A stretch of DNA of 64,000 nucleotides from positions 1-64,000 of the forward strand of contig JAJDUH010000008.1 in the NCBI GenBank assembly GCA_022826805.1. The letters are read 5' to 3'. The DNA comes from Candidatus Poribacteria bacterium (GTDB lineage Bacteria; Poribacteria; WGA-4E; WGA-3G). Under the pieces are notes generated by a model. That model was not told the DNA's origin and did no database searches. It saw nothing but the letters and a program-made list of their open reading frames with translations. This document shows positions 25,742-34,610 of this stretch, in pieces. How positions within the stretch are numbered: position 1 is the stretch's first letter; each line of letters begins with the position of its first letter. Position numbers and translations under genes: made by a program.

Positions 25742-27880
25742 ATGCAAACGTCTAAAACCACCGAAGGCAAGCCATATCCGCTTGGAAAACCGGGACGAGT
25801 GGCGATGTACCAACATGAAAGCGAAGATCCACTCGTCGAAACTGTGGTGAAGACGTTGACCTTAGCAATCGGTTCGAGTAAAGAAAAGGCTGGTGTGCTG
25901 TCCCAATGGATGTGTCTCCGTGCCATGAAAGCATCGGGTGAAAAATTCGTAGTCTGGTTGCTCAGTAAAAGCACACTGTCTGAGAATATACAGATAGACA
26001 ACCCAACGATCTCTCGCTACATTCTGCAGATTGGAGACGACATTCCGTTAGAGTTCCACGATAGATTTACAGACAGACCGGTTTTGCCCAGACTCGGTGC
26101 GTGGCAATATCTTTTTCCGAAACCCACTGATAATGAAATAGAAAATGCGTCTTTTCCGCAAAGTGTAAAATACCTTGGACATCCCTATCGTTTGACGCAT
26201 ATATCTGATTCAAATGAATTTCCCGAACCCCCCGATACACAAATCCTTTCTCTCCGTCCGGATGTCCTTATTGGACCACCCAGCAACATGAGACAGCAGG
26301 ACGAGACACGCCGTTACGACATGTCTGATTATGAACTTATACGGCTGACAGAAGCAGATTATGACGAAATGATTGCAGCAGGGATCAATTGCGTTCGTGT
26401 TGATGCAGAACAGGTTGAATGGGTTAAAAATCGCGATGTGTTCCATTGGGGAATTGACGCGGCTGCACTCGGCTATCCTGAGTGTTTATACCGAAGCAAC
26501 TATCTCGGTCCCACTCTTTTTATGGACGAACCGGCTGTCTGCACACGGGACCATGTGCTTCGTCCTAAATTGGAAGCGGACCCTGCCTATCGGAAAGCGT
26601 TAAACCCACAACTCGCTTTTAAGGCGTTTCAAGATTACTTTCACACTGCCAAATATGATGGTGCACCTACGCGGTTATGCAAGGGATTGGAATCGCATCC
26701 AGATGTGGATTTAGGAGATATGCAGTTTCTTCAGGAAAACTTATATACATGGGATACCATGATCAGCTCTGCTGCGTATCAACTCTCAGAGGGAAATACG
26801 AAATCGCCCGCTGCTATCGTCTTTGAACCGCCTGGTAGAGTTGGAACGATGCGAACCCTGCCCGAAATGAACATGGCTTACGGTTGTCAAATTCCAATAG
26901 ACAATCCAAAAAACCTGGCAAGTATCCTCTACGGATTCCTACGAGGTGCTGCGAGGCAAACCGATAAGGGCTGGGGAATGAGCATCTATGGACAGGTACA
27001 CCGTGCCGATGCCTTCTGGCTGCAGACCCACGCTTACGACTTAGGTGCACGACATTTTCACTACTGGGATAACCATCAACTTGCCTGTGTTCCATACAGC
27101 GAAATTCTCGCGCTCTCACGAAATCTGAGTGCCCATGTCGAAAATCATCCACACAGAAAACTTGACGAATTACGCAGAGCAGCGGAAATTGTTATTCTCC
27201 TGCCACCCGGCTACAATCTCGGACATGTTGAGATGGGAAGGGGTAATCTCTGGGGTGTAGGAGAACTGAATTTAGAACGGCACAACAGAGAAGGTATCAA
27301 ATACCGCACCGTGATGCGTAACTTTTTTATCGAAATAGAAAGAGCGATCCGGCTTGGTGTCGCTTTTGATCTCATCTGGGATTTGGAAGGACTTAAGTTG
27401 TCCGATTATCGTGAAGCCGTCCGCATTCGGGAAGATGGCAAGGTAGAGGTAGACGATGGTAACGAGACAGTTCTGTACGAAGGGGGGAGGAACCCAGCCC
27501 GTCCGAACGGCATTCCACCAACGTTGCGCGTCAATATACCTACTCCACAAGCCGATACTCGGCTTGAAGTTCAGGCATTTGCTACTGTAACCGAAGGATC
27601 TGCCTCTATTTACTATACACGGGGTGCTGATGAAAGTGGGGTCTATAATAACGAAATGGTGCTATGGGAATTGTTCGGTCCAGCGGAAGAGGATTATCGA
27701 TTCCTGAACAGAGAGGCATCCGAAATTCGTATCAATCGGAGAGAATCAGGAACTGAGGTGGAGATTCGCTTTAGTCTTAAGGGCACCGGAGATTACCGTC
27801 TTCGCGTCGCAACTGTTGATATGGCAGGGCGTACAGCAGTGGTATGGGAAACTATTACTGTTCCTCGTGATCACACGTAA
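25742..27880 (+). CDS. Large protein, unknown, possible TIM-barrel glycosidase-like
   Basis: 712 residues, no signal peptide; AGAGGCAATA ahead of the ATG. No catalytic family is recognised. The region around residues 200-250 reads EADYDEMIAAGINCVRVDAEQVEWV and then SNYLGPTLFMDEPAVCT, which looks like strands of a (beta/alpha)8 barrel with an Asp-Glu-Pro turn. Later, EIVILLPPGYNLG and RLGVAFDLIWDLEG resemble a Rossmann-like segment, and the C-terminal 110 residues (VNIPTPQADTRLEVQAFATVTE) read as a beta-sandwich. It is nine bases behind the PhyH gene, so one transcript is likely. Confidence 0.55.
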   Translation: MQTSKTTEGKPYPLGKPGRVAMYQHESEDPLVETVVKTLTLAIGSSKEKAGVLSQWMCLRAMKASGEKFVVWLLSKSTLSENIQIDNPTISRYILQIGDDIPLEFHDRFTDRPVLPRLGAWQYLFPKPTDNEIENASFPQSVKYLGHPYRLTHISDSNEFPEPPDTQILSLRPDVLIGPPSNMRQQDETRRYDMSDYELIRLTEADYDEMIAAGINCVRVDAEQVEWVKNRDVFHWGIDAAALGYPECLYRSNYLGPTLFMDEPAVCTRDHVLRPKLEADPAYRKALNPQLAFKAFQDYFHTAKYDGAPTRLCKGLESHPDVDLGDMQFLQENLYTWDTMISSAAYQLSEGNTKSPAAIVFEPPGRVGTMRTLPEMNMAYGCQIPIDNPKNLASILYGFLRGAARQTDKGWGMSIYGQVHRADAFWLQTHAYDLGARHFHYWDNHQLACVPYSEILALSRNLSAHVENHPHRKLDELRRAAEIVILLPPGYNLGHVEMGRGNLWGVGELNLERHNREGIKYRTVMRNFFIEIERAIRLGVAFDLIWDLEGLKLSDYREAVRIREDGKVEVDDGNETVLYEGGRNPARPNGIPPTLRVNIPTPQADTRLEVQAFATVTEGSASIYYTRGADESGVYNNEMVLWELFGPAEEDYRFLNREASEIRINRRESGTEVEIRFSLKGTGDYRLRVATVDMAGRTAVVWETITVPRDHT

Positions 27881-27997
27881 TTTCCGCTGGTTGTGTTCGA
27901 CCATGGTACAACAAAGAAGTTGAATTTCACTATGTTCAACCCAACCTACGAATTTCATCATTTCTTTTCACTGATTTCTACGCCTCAATTAGGGTCA

Positions 27998-28113
27998 TTT
28001 ATGGTGGATTTGAAAAATAAACAGACATATCGGGGCGGTTGGGGTGTTTCTTCAAGGTTTCCTAACCTCGCCGATGCAGAGTGTCAAAGTAATTCTAAAA
28101 TCTACCATAGTTT
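27998..28113. repeat. Palindromic dispersed repeat (MITE-like), copy 2
   Basis: Left end TTATGGTGGATTTG and right end AATTCTAAAATCTACCATAG are inverted relatives, with AAGGTTTCCTAACCTCG in the centre. Same family as 47999-48107. No gene lies in 27881-28456 beyond this element and the hairpin at 28152. Confidence 0.65.
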
Positions 28114-28151
28114 AAGAAACAGGTTTACATCCGTGAAGGAGTTCTCTTTCT

Positions 28152-28206
28152 GGATGCCCGAATTTATTCGGGACAGCACACTTTTCCCGAACAAGCTCGG
28201 GCATCC
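28152..28206. repeat. Nested palindrome (cruciform) element
   Basis: Outer ends GGATGCCCGA and TCGGGCATCC are inverted copies. Inside are two further hairpins, CCCGAATTTATTCGGG and CCCGAACAAGCTCGGG, joined by ACAGCACACTTTT. The 55 bases could fold as one long stem or as two hairpins. Confidence 0.65.
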
Positions 28207-28456
28207 TTTCATAAATTCTTGGAAAACTGAATGCCTCTACTCCTCAATCGAAAGCCTTTCTTAAAAACCTCAGCTATGATACAATATTTGCTCAAAAGGA
28301 ACAGAGAACAGAACCGATTCGGTGCGTGCTGACGTATATGTAAGCACCCCACAATGTGGTATTTTTTATAAACGCTCCGAATTTAAACATTAGAGCATTT
28401 TTCATCGTCTTATTAAAATTACAGATACACGCAAAAACACGAGGAGGAATAGAAAT

Positions 28457-29776
28457 TTGCACTACCAAAAACCGATCTTTCGTCGGCTACTCATCTGTCT
28501 TGTTTTGATCGCCCTTCCTATGCAGGCGATTGCTGGTAACTGGCCAACGTGGCGGGGACCGAATCAAGACGGCACCTCATCCGAAACTGGGTTAATCTCA
28601 ACTTGGTCAGTTGAAGGCGAAAACCTTCTGTGGCAGACAGAATTTATAGGACGCTCAACGCCTATCGTTCTCAACGGCAGGGTCTACGTCATCGGACGCG
28701 TCGGCAAGGACATTACTGAACAGGAACGGATTGCCTGCTTTGACGCAGAAACCGGCGAATTGATTTGGAATTATCAATTCAACGTCTTTCATACCACCAT
28801 ATCTTTCAACCGCGTGGGATGGACAAGCCTTGCCGGTGATCCTAAAACAGGTAATATCTACGCCCACGGGGTCCAAGGACTTTTCTTTTGCTTCGACAAA
28901 GATGGAAACATACTTTGGTCGCGCTCGCTTACAGAGGAATATGGACGCATATCTGGGTACGGCGGACGCGTTCACACACCCGTTATCGCAGGCGATCTCG
29001 TCGTGATTAGTTACCTTAATTCGGGATGGGGTGACCAAGCAGCCACACGCCACCGCTATTTTGCCTTCGACAAACGCACTGGCGAACTGATTTGGGTTTC
29101 AACTCCCGGCGGCAGGCCGTTAGACACTACCTATTCCACCCCCGTTGTTACCAACATCAACGGACAACAACTCATCATCGGCGGTAATGCTGATGGTGGT
29201 ATCTACGCCATGAAACAGAATACTGGAGAGATGGTTTGGGGCTTTAAACTCAGCCAACGTGGTATCAATACATCCGTCATTGTCTCAGGCACGAATGTCT
29301 ACGCATCGCATAGCGAAGAGAACATAGATAGCACAGCAATGGGACGGATTGTGTGTATTGACGCAACTGGCATTGGAGATGTTACCGAAACCCATGAAGT
29401 CTGGCGATACGATGCTGTCAATGTCGGTTACGCTTCGCCTACGACTCAAGGCGAACACCTCTATGTAGTGGATAACTCTGCTAATGTTCACGCTGTTAAT
29501 GTTGATACGGGTGAACTACGCTGGATGCACAACATCGGCAAAGTCGGAAAAGGTTCTCCTGTCTGGGCAGATGGTAAACTCTATATCACGGAAGTCAATG
29601 GAGGTTTTGCTATACTTCAACCAACCGAAGGGAAATGTGAGACGCTCAGCACGCAAGAGATACATCGAGCCGAGGAAGATCATTACGTCGAAATTTACGG
29701 TTCGCCCGCTATCGCCGATGGACGTATCTATTTCACGACTGAAGAACGACTCTACTGTATCGGAGAAAAAAAATAA
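28457..29776 (+). CDS. Exported PQQ-type beta-propeller protein
   Basis: 439 residues starting at a TTG nine bases after GAGGAGG. Residues 1-26 are a signal peptide ending in QAIAG. The mature start NWPTWRGPNQDGTS is the classic WRGPxxxG opening of PQQ-repeat proteins. Repeats with AxDxxTGExxW character follow: CFDAETGELIW, AFDKRTGELIW, AMKQNTGEMVW, AVNVDTGELRW, giving an eight-bladed BamB/alcohol dehydrogenase-like propeller. There is no quinoprotein active-site machinery, so it is a binding or structural protein of the envelope. The next gene overlaps its stop by one base. Confidence 0.88.
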   Translation: MHYQKPIFRRLLICLVLIALPMQAIAGNWPTWRGPNQDGTSSETGLISTWSVEGENLLWQTEFIGRSTPIVLNGRVYVIGRVGKDITEQERIACFDAETGELIWNYQFNVFHTTISFNRVGWTSLAGDPKTGNIYAHGVQGLFFCFDKDGNILWSRSLTEEYGRISGYGGRVHTPVIAGDLVVISYLNSGWGDQAATRHRYFAFDKRTGELIWVSTPGGRPLDTTYSTPVVTNINGQQLIIGGNADGGIYAMKQNTGEMVWGFKLSQRGINTSVIVSGTNVYASHSEENIDSTAMGRIVCIDATGIGDVTETHEVWRYDAVNVGYASPTTQGEHLYVVDNSANVHAVNVDTGELRWMHNIGKVGKGSPVWADGKLYITEVNGGFAILQPTEGKCETLSTQEIHRAEEDHYVEIYGSPAIADGRIYFTTEERLYCIGEKK

Positions 29777-30720
29777 TGAGAAATTCTATTCCAATTTACG
29801 TCATCCTGATTGTGTGCCTTCTCACTGTGGGTTGTGCCAGCAAAGAGATGGCACCAGAGCCAGTGAAACCGCCAACTCTCCCTGCTGTCTCGCTTCTGAT
29901 TACACCTGCTGAAACCCTCACATCGGGTGAACCTGTTGAGCTCCAAGTTGTTGGTTTCGATGTAAACGGAAAACGGACGCTTCCGTTTGAGGATACAACA
30001 CAGACGCAAGCCTGGAATCAAACCGGACTAACCGGAACACTCCATGTTACACCTAAAAGCACTCAATTCACACCCGACACAAGCGCTGGTGCACAAGCGG
30101 GCACGATTACCGTGGAATCGGGTGATATGAAGGCGACGGCTCGAATTCGCGTTATTCCCTCCCTTCCATGGACTGAGGATTTTGAAACGATTGAACTCGA
30201 GAAAATACCGACGCACTGGATCGGCGCGACTGGAAAGTTTTTTGTGCGCGAGAAGGACGGTAATAAAGTTTTAGTGAAAACACCCGTTCAGCGTGGATTA
30301 AACAGGTCTAATGTTTATCTCGGTCCATCAACAATGAAAGATTATCAGATTCAAGTTGATTTGATGGGCACAAGAAATAAACGGAGACTGCCAGACTTGG
30401 GATTAATCGCGAACCGTTACACGCTGGATATGATGGGCAGACACCAACGCTTGCAAATCCGTTCGTGGGCATCAGACTTACGTATGGCAAAGACAATTGA
30501 CTTTGCGTGGGAGATGGATGTCTGGTACACAATGAAAATGATGGTAGAGGTTACGGACGATAAAGCAGTGATTCGCGGCAAGGTATGGCGTAGAGGTGAA
30601 CCGGAACCAGCAGAATGGACGATCACTGCCGAAGATCCATTGCCGAATCGCGAGGGGAGTCCGGGTATTTACGGCTACTCCGCAACCGAAATCTACTACG
30701 ACAATCTAAAAGTATGGTAA
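29776..30720 (+). CDS. Lipoprotein with concanavalin-like C-terminal domain
   Basis: 314 residues. The signal peptide ends in a lipobox LTVGC (Cys near 20), so it is lipid-anchored. Residues about 30-130 (VSLLITPAETLTSGEPVELQVVGFDVNGK) look like an Ig-like or big-type domain, and residues about 135-314 (LPWTEDFETIELEKIPTHWIGATGKF to GIYGYSATEIYYDNLKVW) read like the 3-keto-glycoside hydrolase/DUF1080 beta-sandwich. The start overlaps the preceding stop (TAATG), so it is co-translated with the PQQ propeller protein; they may act together on or near the outer membrane. Confidence 0.8.
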   Translation: MRNSIPIYVILIVCLLTVGCASKEMAPEPVKPPTLPAVSLLITPAETLTSGEPVELQVVGFDVNGKRTLPFEDTTQTQAWNQTGLTGTLHVTPKSTQFTPDTSAGAQAGTITVESGDMKATARIRVIPSLPWTEDFETIELEKIPTHWIGATGKFFVREKDGNKVLVKTPVQRGLNRSNVYLGPSTMKDYQIQVDLMGTRNKRRLPDLGLIANRYTLDMMGRHQRLQIRSWASDLRMAKTIDFAWEMDVWYTMKMMVEVTDDKAVIRGKVWRRGEPEPAEWTITAEDPLPNREGSPGIYGYSATEIYYDNLKVW

Positions 30721-30844
30721 TTGGTTGTCAATTATCGGTTTTCAGTCCAGAGAGGATTGTAAAACGTACATGCCCGTAAACGCTATATGTCTTAACTGAC
30801 AACCAAAAGGCTGCGTAGCAGCCGTACTGACAACTGATAACCCC
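30721..30844. repeat. Palindromic dispersed repeat, family B copy 1
   Basis: Left end TGGTTGTCAATTATCGGTTT and right end CTGACAACTGATAACCCC are inverted copies. GGCTGCGTAGCAGCC (30809-30823) forms an internal hairpin. Other copies lie at 35310 and 56941. Confidence 0.65.
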
Positions 30845-30859
30845 AAAGGAGTCTTTCAA

Positions 30860-32314
30860 TTGAAATTTATTTGGAAAGCACGATTCATCTACATCATAAA
30901 ACTTGCAGTGCTTCTCGTTTTTGCAATATCCACCACCTCCGCGGAAAAAGAGATTGCATTGTGGGGCGGCACATTGAGCCGTAACATGGTCTCCGACGAA
31001 ACAGATGTCCCTGCAAGTTGGGATTTGGAAAGCGGTGAAAATATCAAATGGGTAGCAGAACTCGGTTCGCAAAGTTACGCGGGACCCCTCATCATCGGTG
31101 GAAAAGTTTTTGTCGGAACGAATAATAAAGCACTCAAAAATCCCAAATTGACCGGCGACCGTGGGAACATAATGGCGTTCAACGAATCCGATGGTAAATT
31201 TCTCTGGCAATCCACCCACACCAAACTCACTTCAGGTAGGGTTAACGACTGGCCTCTACAGGGAATTTGTTCGACTCCGTATATTGAAGGCGATCGCCTC
31301 TACTACATCTCCAACCGTTGCGAAGTCGTCTGTATTGACACGGAAGCGTTCCTTGATGGTGAAAACGACGGTCCCTTCACCGAAGAAGCAGAAACAAGCG
31401 AGATTGACGCTGATATCATCTGGAGTTATGATATGATGGCCGAGTTAGACGTCTTTCCACATAATCTCGCCACCTGTTCACCACTCGCCGTCGGCGATCT
31501 TCTTTTCCTGGAAACCAGCAACGGTGTTGATGAGGGACATATCCACATACCATCACCCGATGCCCCGTCTTTCATCGCTTTGAACAAACACACTGGTGAA
31601 CTCGTCTGGGAAGATGCTTCTCCGGGTGAAAGTATACTGCATGGACAGTGGTCAAATCCGGCTTATGGTGTTATCAACGGTGTACCGCAGGTTATCATCC
31701 CCGGTGGCGATGGCTGGGTTTACGCTTTTGCGCCGGAAACCGGTGATATCATCTGGCAGTTCGACTGTAACCCGAAAGATTCCGTTTGGGAGCTTGGCGG
31801 CCGGGGCACTCGTAATAACATTATCTCGACCCCTGTGGTTTATGACAATAAAGTCTTTATCGCTGTCGGTCAAGACCCAGAGCACGGCGAAGGCGTAGGG
31901 CACCTCTGGTGTATTGATGCGTCCCAAACCGGTGATACGACCGAAACCGCTGGTATTTGGCACTTTGGTGATGAGCAGTTTAATCGTACGATGTCCACAG
32001 TAGCCATCGCTGATGGACTCCTCTATATCTCGGATCTGAGCGGATATCTCTACTGTTTGGACGTAAACACGGGGGATCTTTACTGGAAATATGACACCTT
32101 TGCTGCGATCTGGGGTTCTCCGTACGTCGTAGATGGAAAAGTCTATCTGGGCGATGAAGATGGTGATGTTGTTATCCTAAAGACAGGTAAAACAAAGCAG
32201 GTGCTTTTTGAAACCAACATGGGTAGTGCTGTCTATACCACACCTGTGGCAAAAGATGGGGTGCTCTATATAGTAACCCGTAATACATTGATTGCAATAG
32301 AAGAGAAGAAATGA
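30860..32314 (+). CDS. Exported PQQ-type beta-propeller protein
   Basis: 484 residues from a TTG eight bases after AAAGGAG. Signal peptide LAVLLVFAISTTSA, then a mature chain with quinoprotein-type blades: GKVFVGTNNKALKNPKLTG, NESDGKFLWQST, ALNKHTGELVWEDA, AFAPETGDIIWQFD, CLDVNTGDLYWKYD. GRGTRNNIISTPVVYDNKVF marks another blade. It lacks dehydrogenase catalytic residues as far as can be seen. A PaaK-like gene overlaps the stop by four bases (ATGA), an unusual coupling of an exported propeller to a cytoplasmic ligase. Confidence 0.87.
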   Translation: MKFIWKARFIYIIKLAVLLVFAISTTSAEKEIALWGGTLSRNMVSDETDVPASWDLESGENIKWVAELGSQSYAGPLIIGGKVFVGTNNKALKNPKLTGDRGNIMAFNESDGKFLWQSTHTKLTSGRVNDWPLQGICSTPYIEGDRLYYISNRCEVVCIDTEAFLDGENDGPFTEEAETSEIDADIIWSYDMMAELDVFPHNLATCSPLAVGDLLFLETSNGVDEGHIHIPSPDAPSFIALNKHTGELVWEDASPGESILHGQWSNPAYGVINGVPQVIIPGGDGWVYAFAPETGDIIWQFDCNPKDSVWELGGRGTRNNIISTPVVYDNKVFIAVGQDPEHGEGVGHLWCIDASQTGDTTETAGIWHFGDEQFNRTMSTVAIADGLLYISDLSGYLYCLDVNTGDLYWKYDTFAAIWGSPYVVDGKVYLGDEDGDVVILKTGKTKQVLFETNMGSAVYTTPVAKDGVLYIVTRNTLIAIEEKK

Positions 32315-33384
32315 GTTTTTCCAAACAAATTGCTGACGCCCGAACAGCACTCGATGCCCATGTCCGGGATATGGTCGAATGGCATTTTAATCCAGAGACC
32401 GGTTGCCCGTTTTGGTTGGAGTTCGCCGAAAATCTCGATTTCGATCCGAGAAAAGAGATTGGTGGGTATGCGGATCTCAAACTCCTTGGGCATTTCCAAG
32501 ACGAATGGCTACGCGGTGGCCCCGTCCGACGTTGGGTCCCGAAGGCTTACGCTGATAAACCCATTTATGTTTTTGAAACCGGTGGCTCAACAGGGGTCCC
32601 CAAGTCGCGAATTAGTATCCGTGATTTCCATATCGATTATGAAATCTTCAGTAAAACACTTTCCGATGAAGGTTTCCCACCGGGTAGCGACTGGCTCATG
32701 TTGGGTCCAACAGGACCGCGTCGGTTGCGGCTTGCTGTTGAACACCTCGCTCAACATCGTGGTGGCATCTGTTTTCTCGTTGATCTCGACCCGCGCTGGG
32801 TGAACCAACTCGTGCGTTACGGAAAAAATGAGGAATTGGACGCATATAAAAACCATGTCATCGGACAGGCACTCAACGTGTTGCGTGCCCATGAAAACGT
32901 CCAGTGCCTCTTCACTACACCGAAATTGCTGGAAGCGTTATGTGAGAAAATTTCCTTGCCAAAAGTCGGTATTAAAGGTATCTTTTGTGGAGGTACCGAG
33001 ATGGATGCGCAATTCCATCGCTTTGCTCGCGAGGAACTTGTTCCCGGCATCGATTTTATTCCGACCTATGGGAATACCTTGATGGGTTTAGCTACCTGTA
33101 AACCTTTTGATCCGGCGGATAATTATGCTATTATCTATTATCCACCGCAACCGCGTGCTGTCATTGAACTGGTTAACCCAGAAAACCCAGAGGAACCTGT
33201 TGATTACGGTGAAACCGGCCGAGTTATGCTCACAACACTGACAAAAGAATTTTTCATGCCCCGTTTTCTGGAACGTGACGAAGCCGAACGCGCCAAACCG
33301 ATTCCCGAATACCCATGGGACGGCGTTGAAAACCTCCGCCTGCTGACGGAACTTCAAGAGAGTGTCGTCGTGGGTGTTTATTAA
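32311..33384 (+). CDS. PaaK/LuxE-like adenylate-forming enzyme, short form
   Basis: 357 residues. The ATP/AMP-binding loop FETGGSTGVPKSR near residue 90 and IPTYGNTLMGLA near residue 250 are those of phenylacetate-CoA ligase and LuxE-type acyl-protein synthetases. KGIFCGGTEMDAQFHRFAREEL is the preceding strand-helix. The C-terminal lid domain of PaaK (about 100 residues) is absent; it stops at LLTELQESVVVGVY. It therefore resembles LuxE-type enzymes in length. The aldehyde dehydrogenase gene at 35549 could be its partner (an acyl-activation plus reduction pair), but the two are separated by two genes. The complete PaaK-like protein at 53337 is a distant paralogue. Confidence 0.8.
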   Translation: MSFSKQIADARTALDAHVRDMVEWHFNPETGCPFWLEFAENLDFDPRKEIGGYADLKLLGHFQDEWLRGGPVRRWVPKAYADKPIYVFETGGSTGVPKSRISIRDFHIDYEIFSKTLSDEGFPPGSDWLMLGPTGPRRLRLAVEHLAQHRGGICFLVDLDPRWVNQLVRYGKNEELDAYKNHVIGQALNVLRAHENVQCLFTTPKLLEALCEKISLPKVGIKGIFCGGTEMDAQFHRFAREELVPGIDFIPTYGNTLMGLATCKPFDPADNYAIIYYPPQPRAVIELVNPENPEEPVDYGETGRVMLTTLTKEFFMPRFLERDEAERAKPIPEYPWDGVENLRLLTELQESVVVGVY

Positions 33385-33433
33385 TTCTTCTGCCTGAGTC
33401 TGAACCAAATCACTCCGACCAAGAGGCAAAGTG

Positions 33434-34609
33434 ATGATAGACTTTAGTAATGCTCTCAGCAGTACAGCAAGTGTGACAGTACAAGCACATTGGGATCCGA
33501 TCGCGGATGCCACCTACAACTTGCATCAACCAACGAAAGAACAATTTGATCGGGCCAAAGCAAAATGTCCAGAATTAATGGATATGGGGTGGGAGCAGGC
33601 ATTAGAACTATTCAATCCTAAACTTGCGTATCCACTAAAGAACTACAGCACAACAGACTTTCAAGTTTTTCTGCCACTTTCAACTGTTAATGTGGGCGAT
33701 GTTTGGAACATAGATTTGAATGAAATTCTCCGTTTTCTCCGCCAGTTTCACCTGGGTGCGACAACGGAGATCACCGTCTCTTCTCACAGAACGCCTAAAT
33801 CTGACGGGGCGCGAGCGTGTTTACGGGCGATTTCACCAAACTATGCTGAAATTGTTTTGCGAATTCATGCCCAATTCGTATTGGACGCGTCCAGTGTCCG
33901 TTTGTTACCATCACAGTTTGCAGGACGCTTGGTACTGGATCGAAAGGAAGGAGCAGTTGTCGAGTTTTCTTTGTTTCTTCCCTCGCGCAATAGTAATGTA
34001 GATGTTAATGCGTTCAGAGCAGCAGACATGGCTTTTATTCCCCGCATGGAACTTTCTACCTTATCAAGTGGGCTATCTACACACGAGATAACATGGGAAA
34101 CCGCCATTACTGAAGAAGAAGCCCGCAAAAAGTTAAAGTCTGCGTTCTACAAGTTTGCTGAAATTGAATGGATCCCGATTGAAGATGTGGTTGAACTCGC
34201 GAAAAGAACAAATCGTCCGATCCACGCGTTAGTTTTATTTGGCGCACTTGATGATGAGTCATGCTGAGGGACGGGCAAAATTTTGAGAGCGGGTCCGCTC
34301 TCCGCAGCGAAAGTTATCAAGTTGCTTAACACAAAGTTTGTGAATACATGGGTTTTACTCAGAGAATTACCGGATCTTCAGGATGGTGCCAAAGGGGCTG
34401 CTGCAGCTGCCTTAGCGACAAAACTTCAAGAACACTTTGTTTATCCTGTTGATCCCATGATTCTAACACCGGAATTAGCGTTTATCCAGCATCTACCAAC
34501 AAACGAGTTTATCAAGTCCTTTCCAATCACTAAAGAACGGAAATCCCAATATTTAACGTGGCTAAAGTCCTCTTTAGCACAAATAGATAGACACCAAAAA
34601 GGAGTCTGA
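33434..34609 (+). CDS. Probable selenoprotein with Cys-Sec motif, read through UGA at 34265
   Basis: Two open frames in the same reading frame are split only by TGA at 34265-34267. Read through, the peptide is DDESCUGTGKILRAGPLSAA, which keeps a coherent sequence on both sides, with Cys277 next to Sec278 and a CUGTGK loop like a redox or metal site. A perfect hairpin follows in the mRNA (see 34285), with GGUC in its loop as in bacterial SECIS elements. The joined protein is 391 residues: a beta-rich N-terminal part (VTVQAHWDPIADATYNLH; LPLSTVNVGDVWNID), the CU motif and a helical C-terminal part rich in Ala. ATG 33434 follows AGAGG. No enzyme family is recognised; a redox role is inferred from Cys-Sec. 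Confidence 0.78.
34285..34302 (+). promoter_or_regulatory. Candidate bacterial SECIS hairpin
   Basis: GAGAGCGG and CCGCTCTC are perfect inverted copies around GT; read as a six-base stem, the loop is GGGUCC and holds the GGUC that SelB binds in known bacterial elements. The apical loop lies about 23 bases after the UGA, inside the usual 16-37 base window. Confidence 0.7.
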
Positions 34610-34610
34610 T

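Noticed and set aside
34283..34609. A separate small gene after the UGA at 34265
   Set aside because: It has no ribosome site or good start, sits in the same frame as the upstream gene, and continues its sequence after Cys-Sec. The read-through model explains it better.
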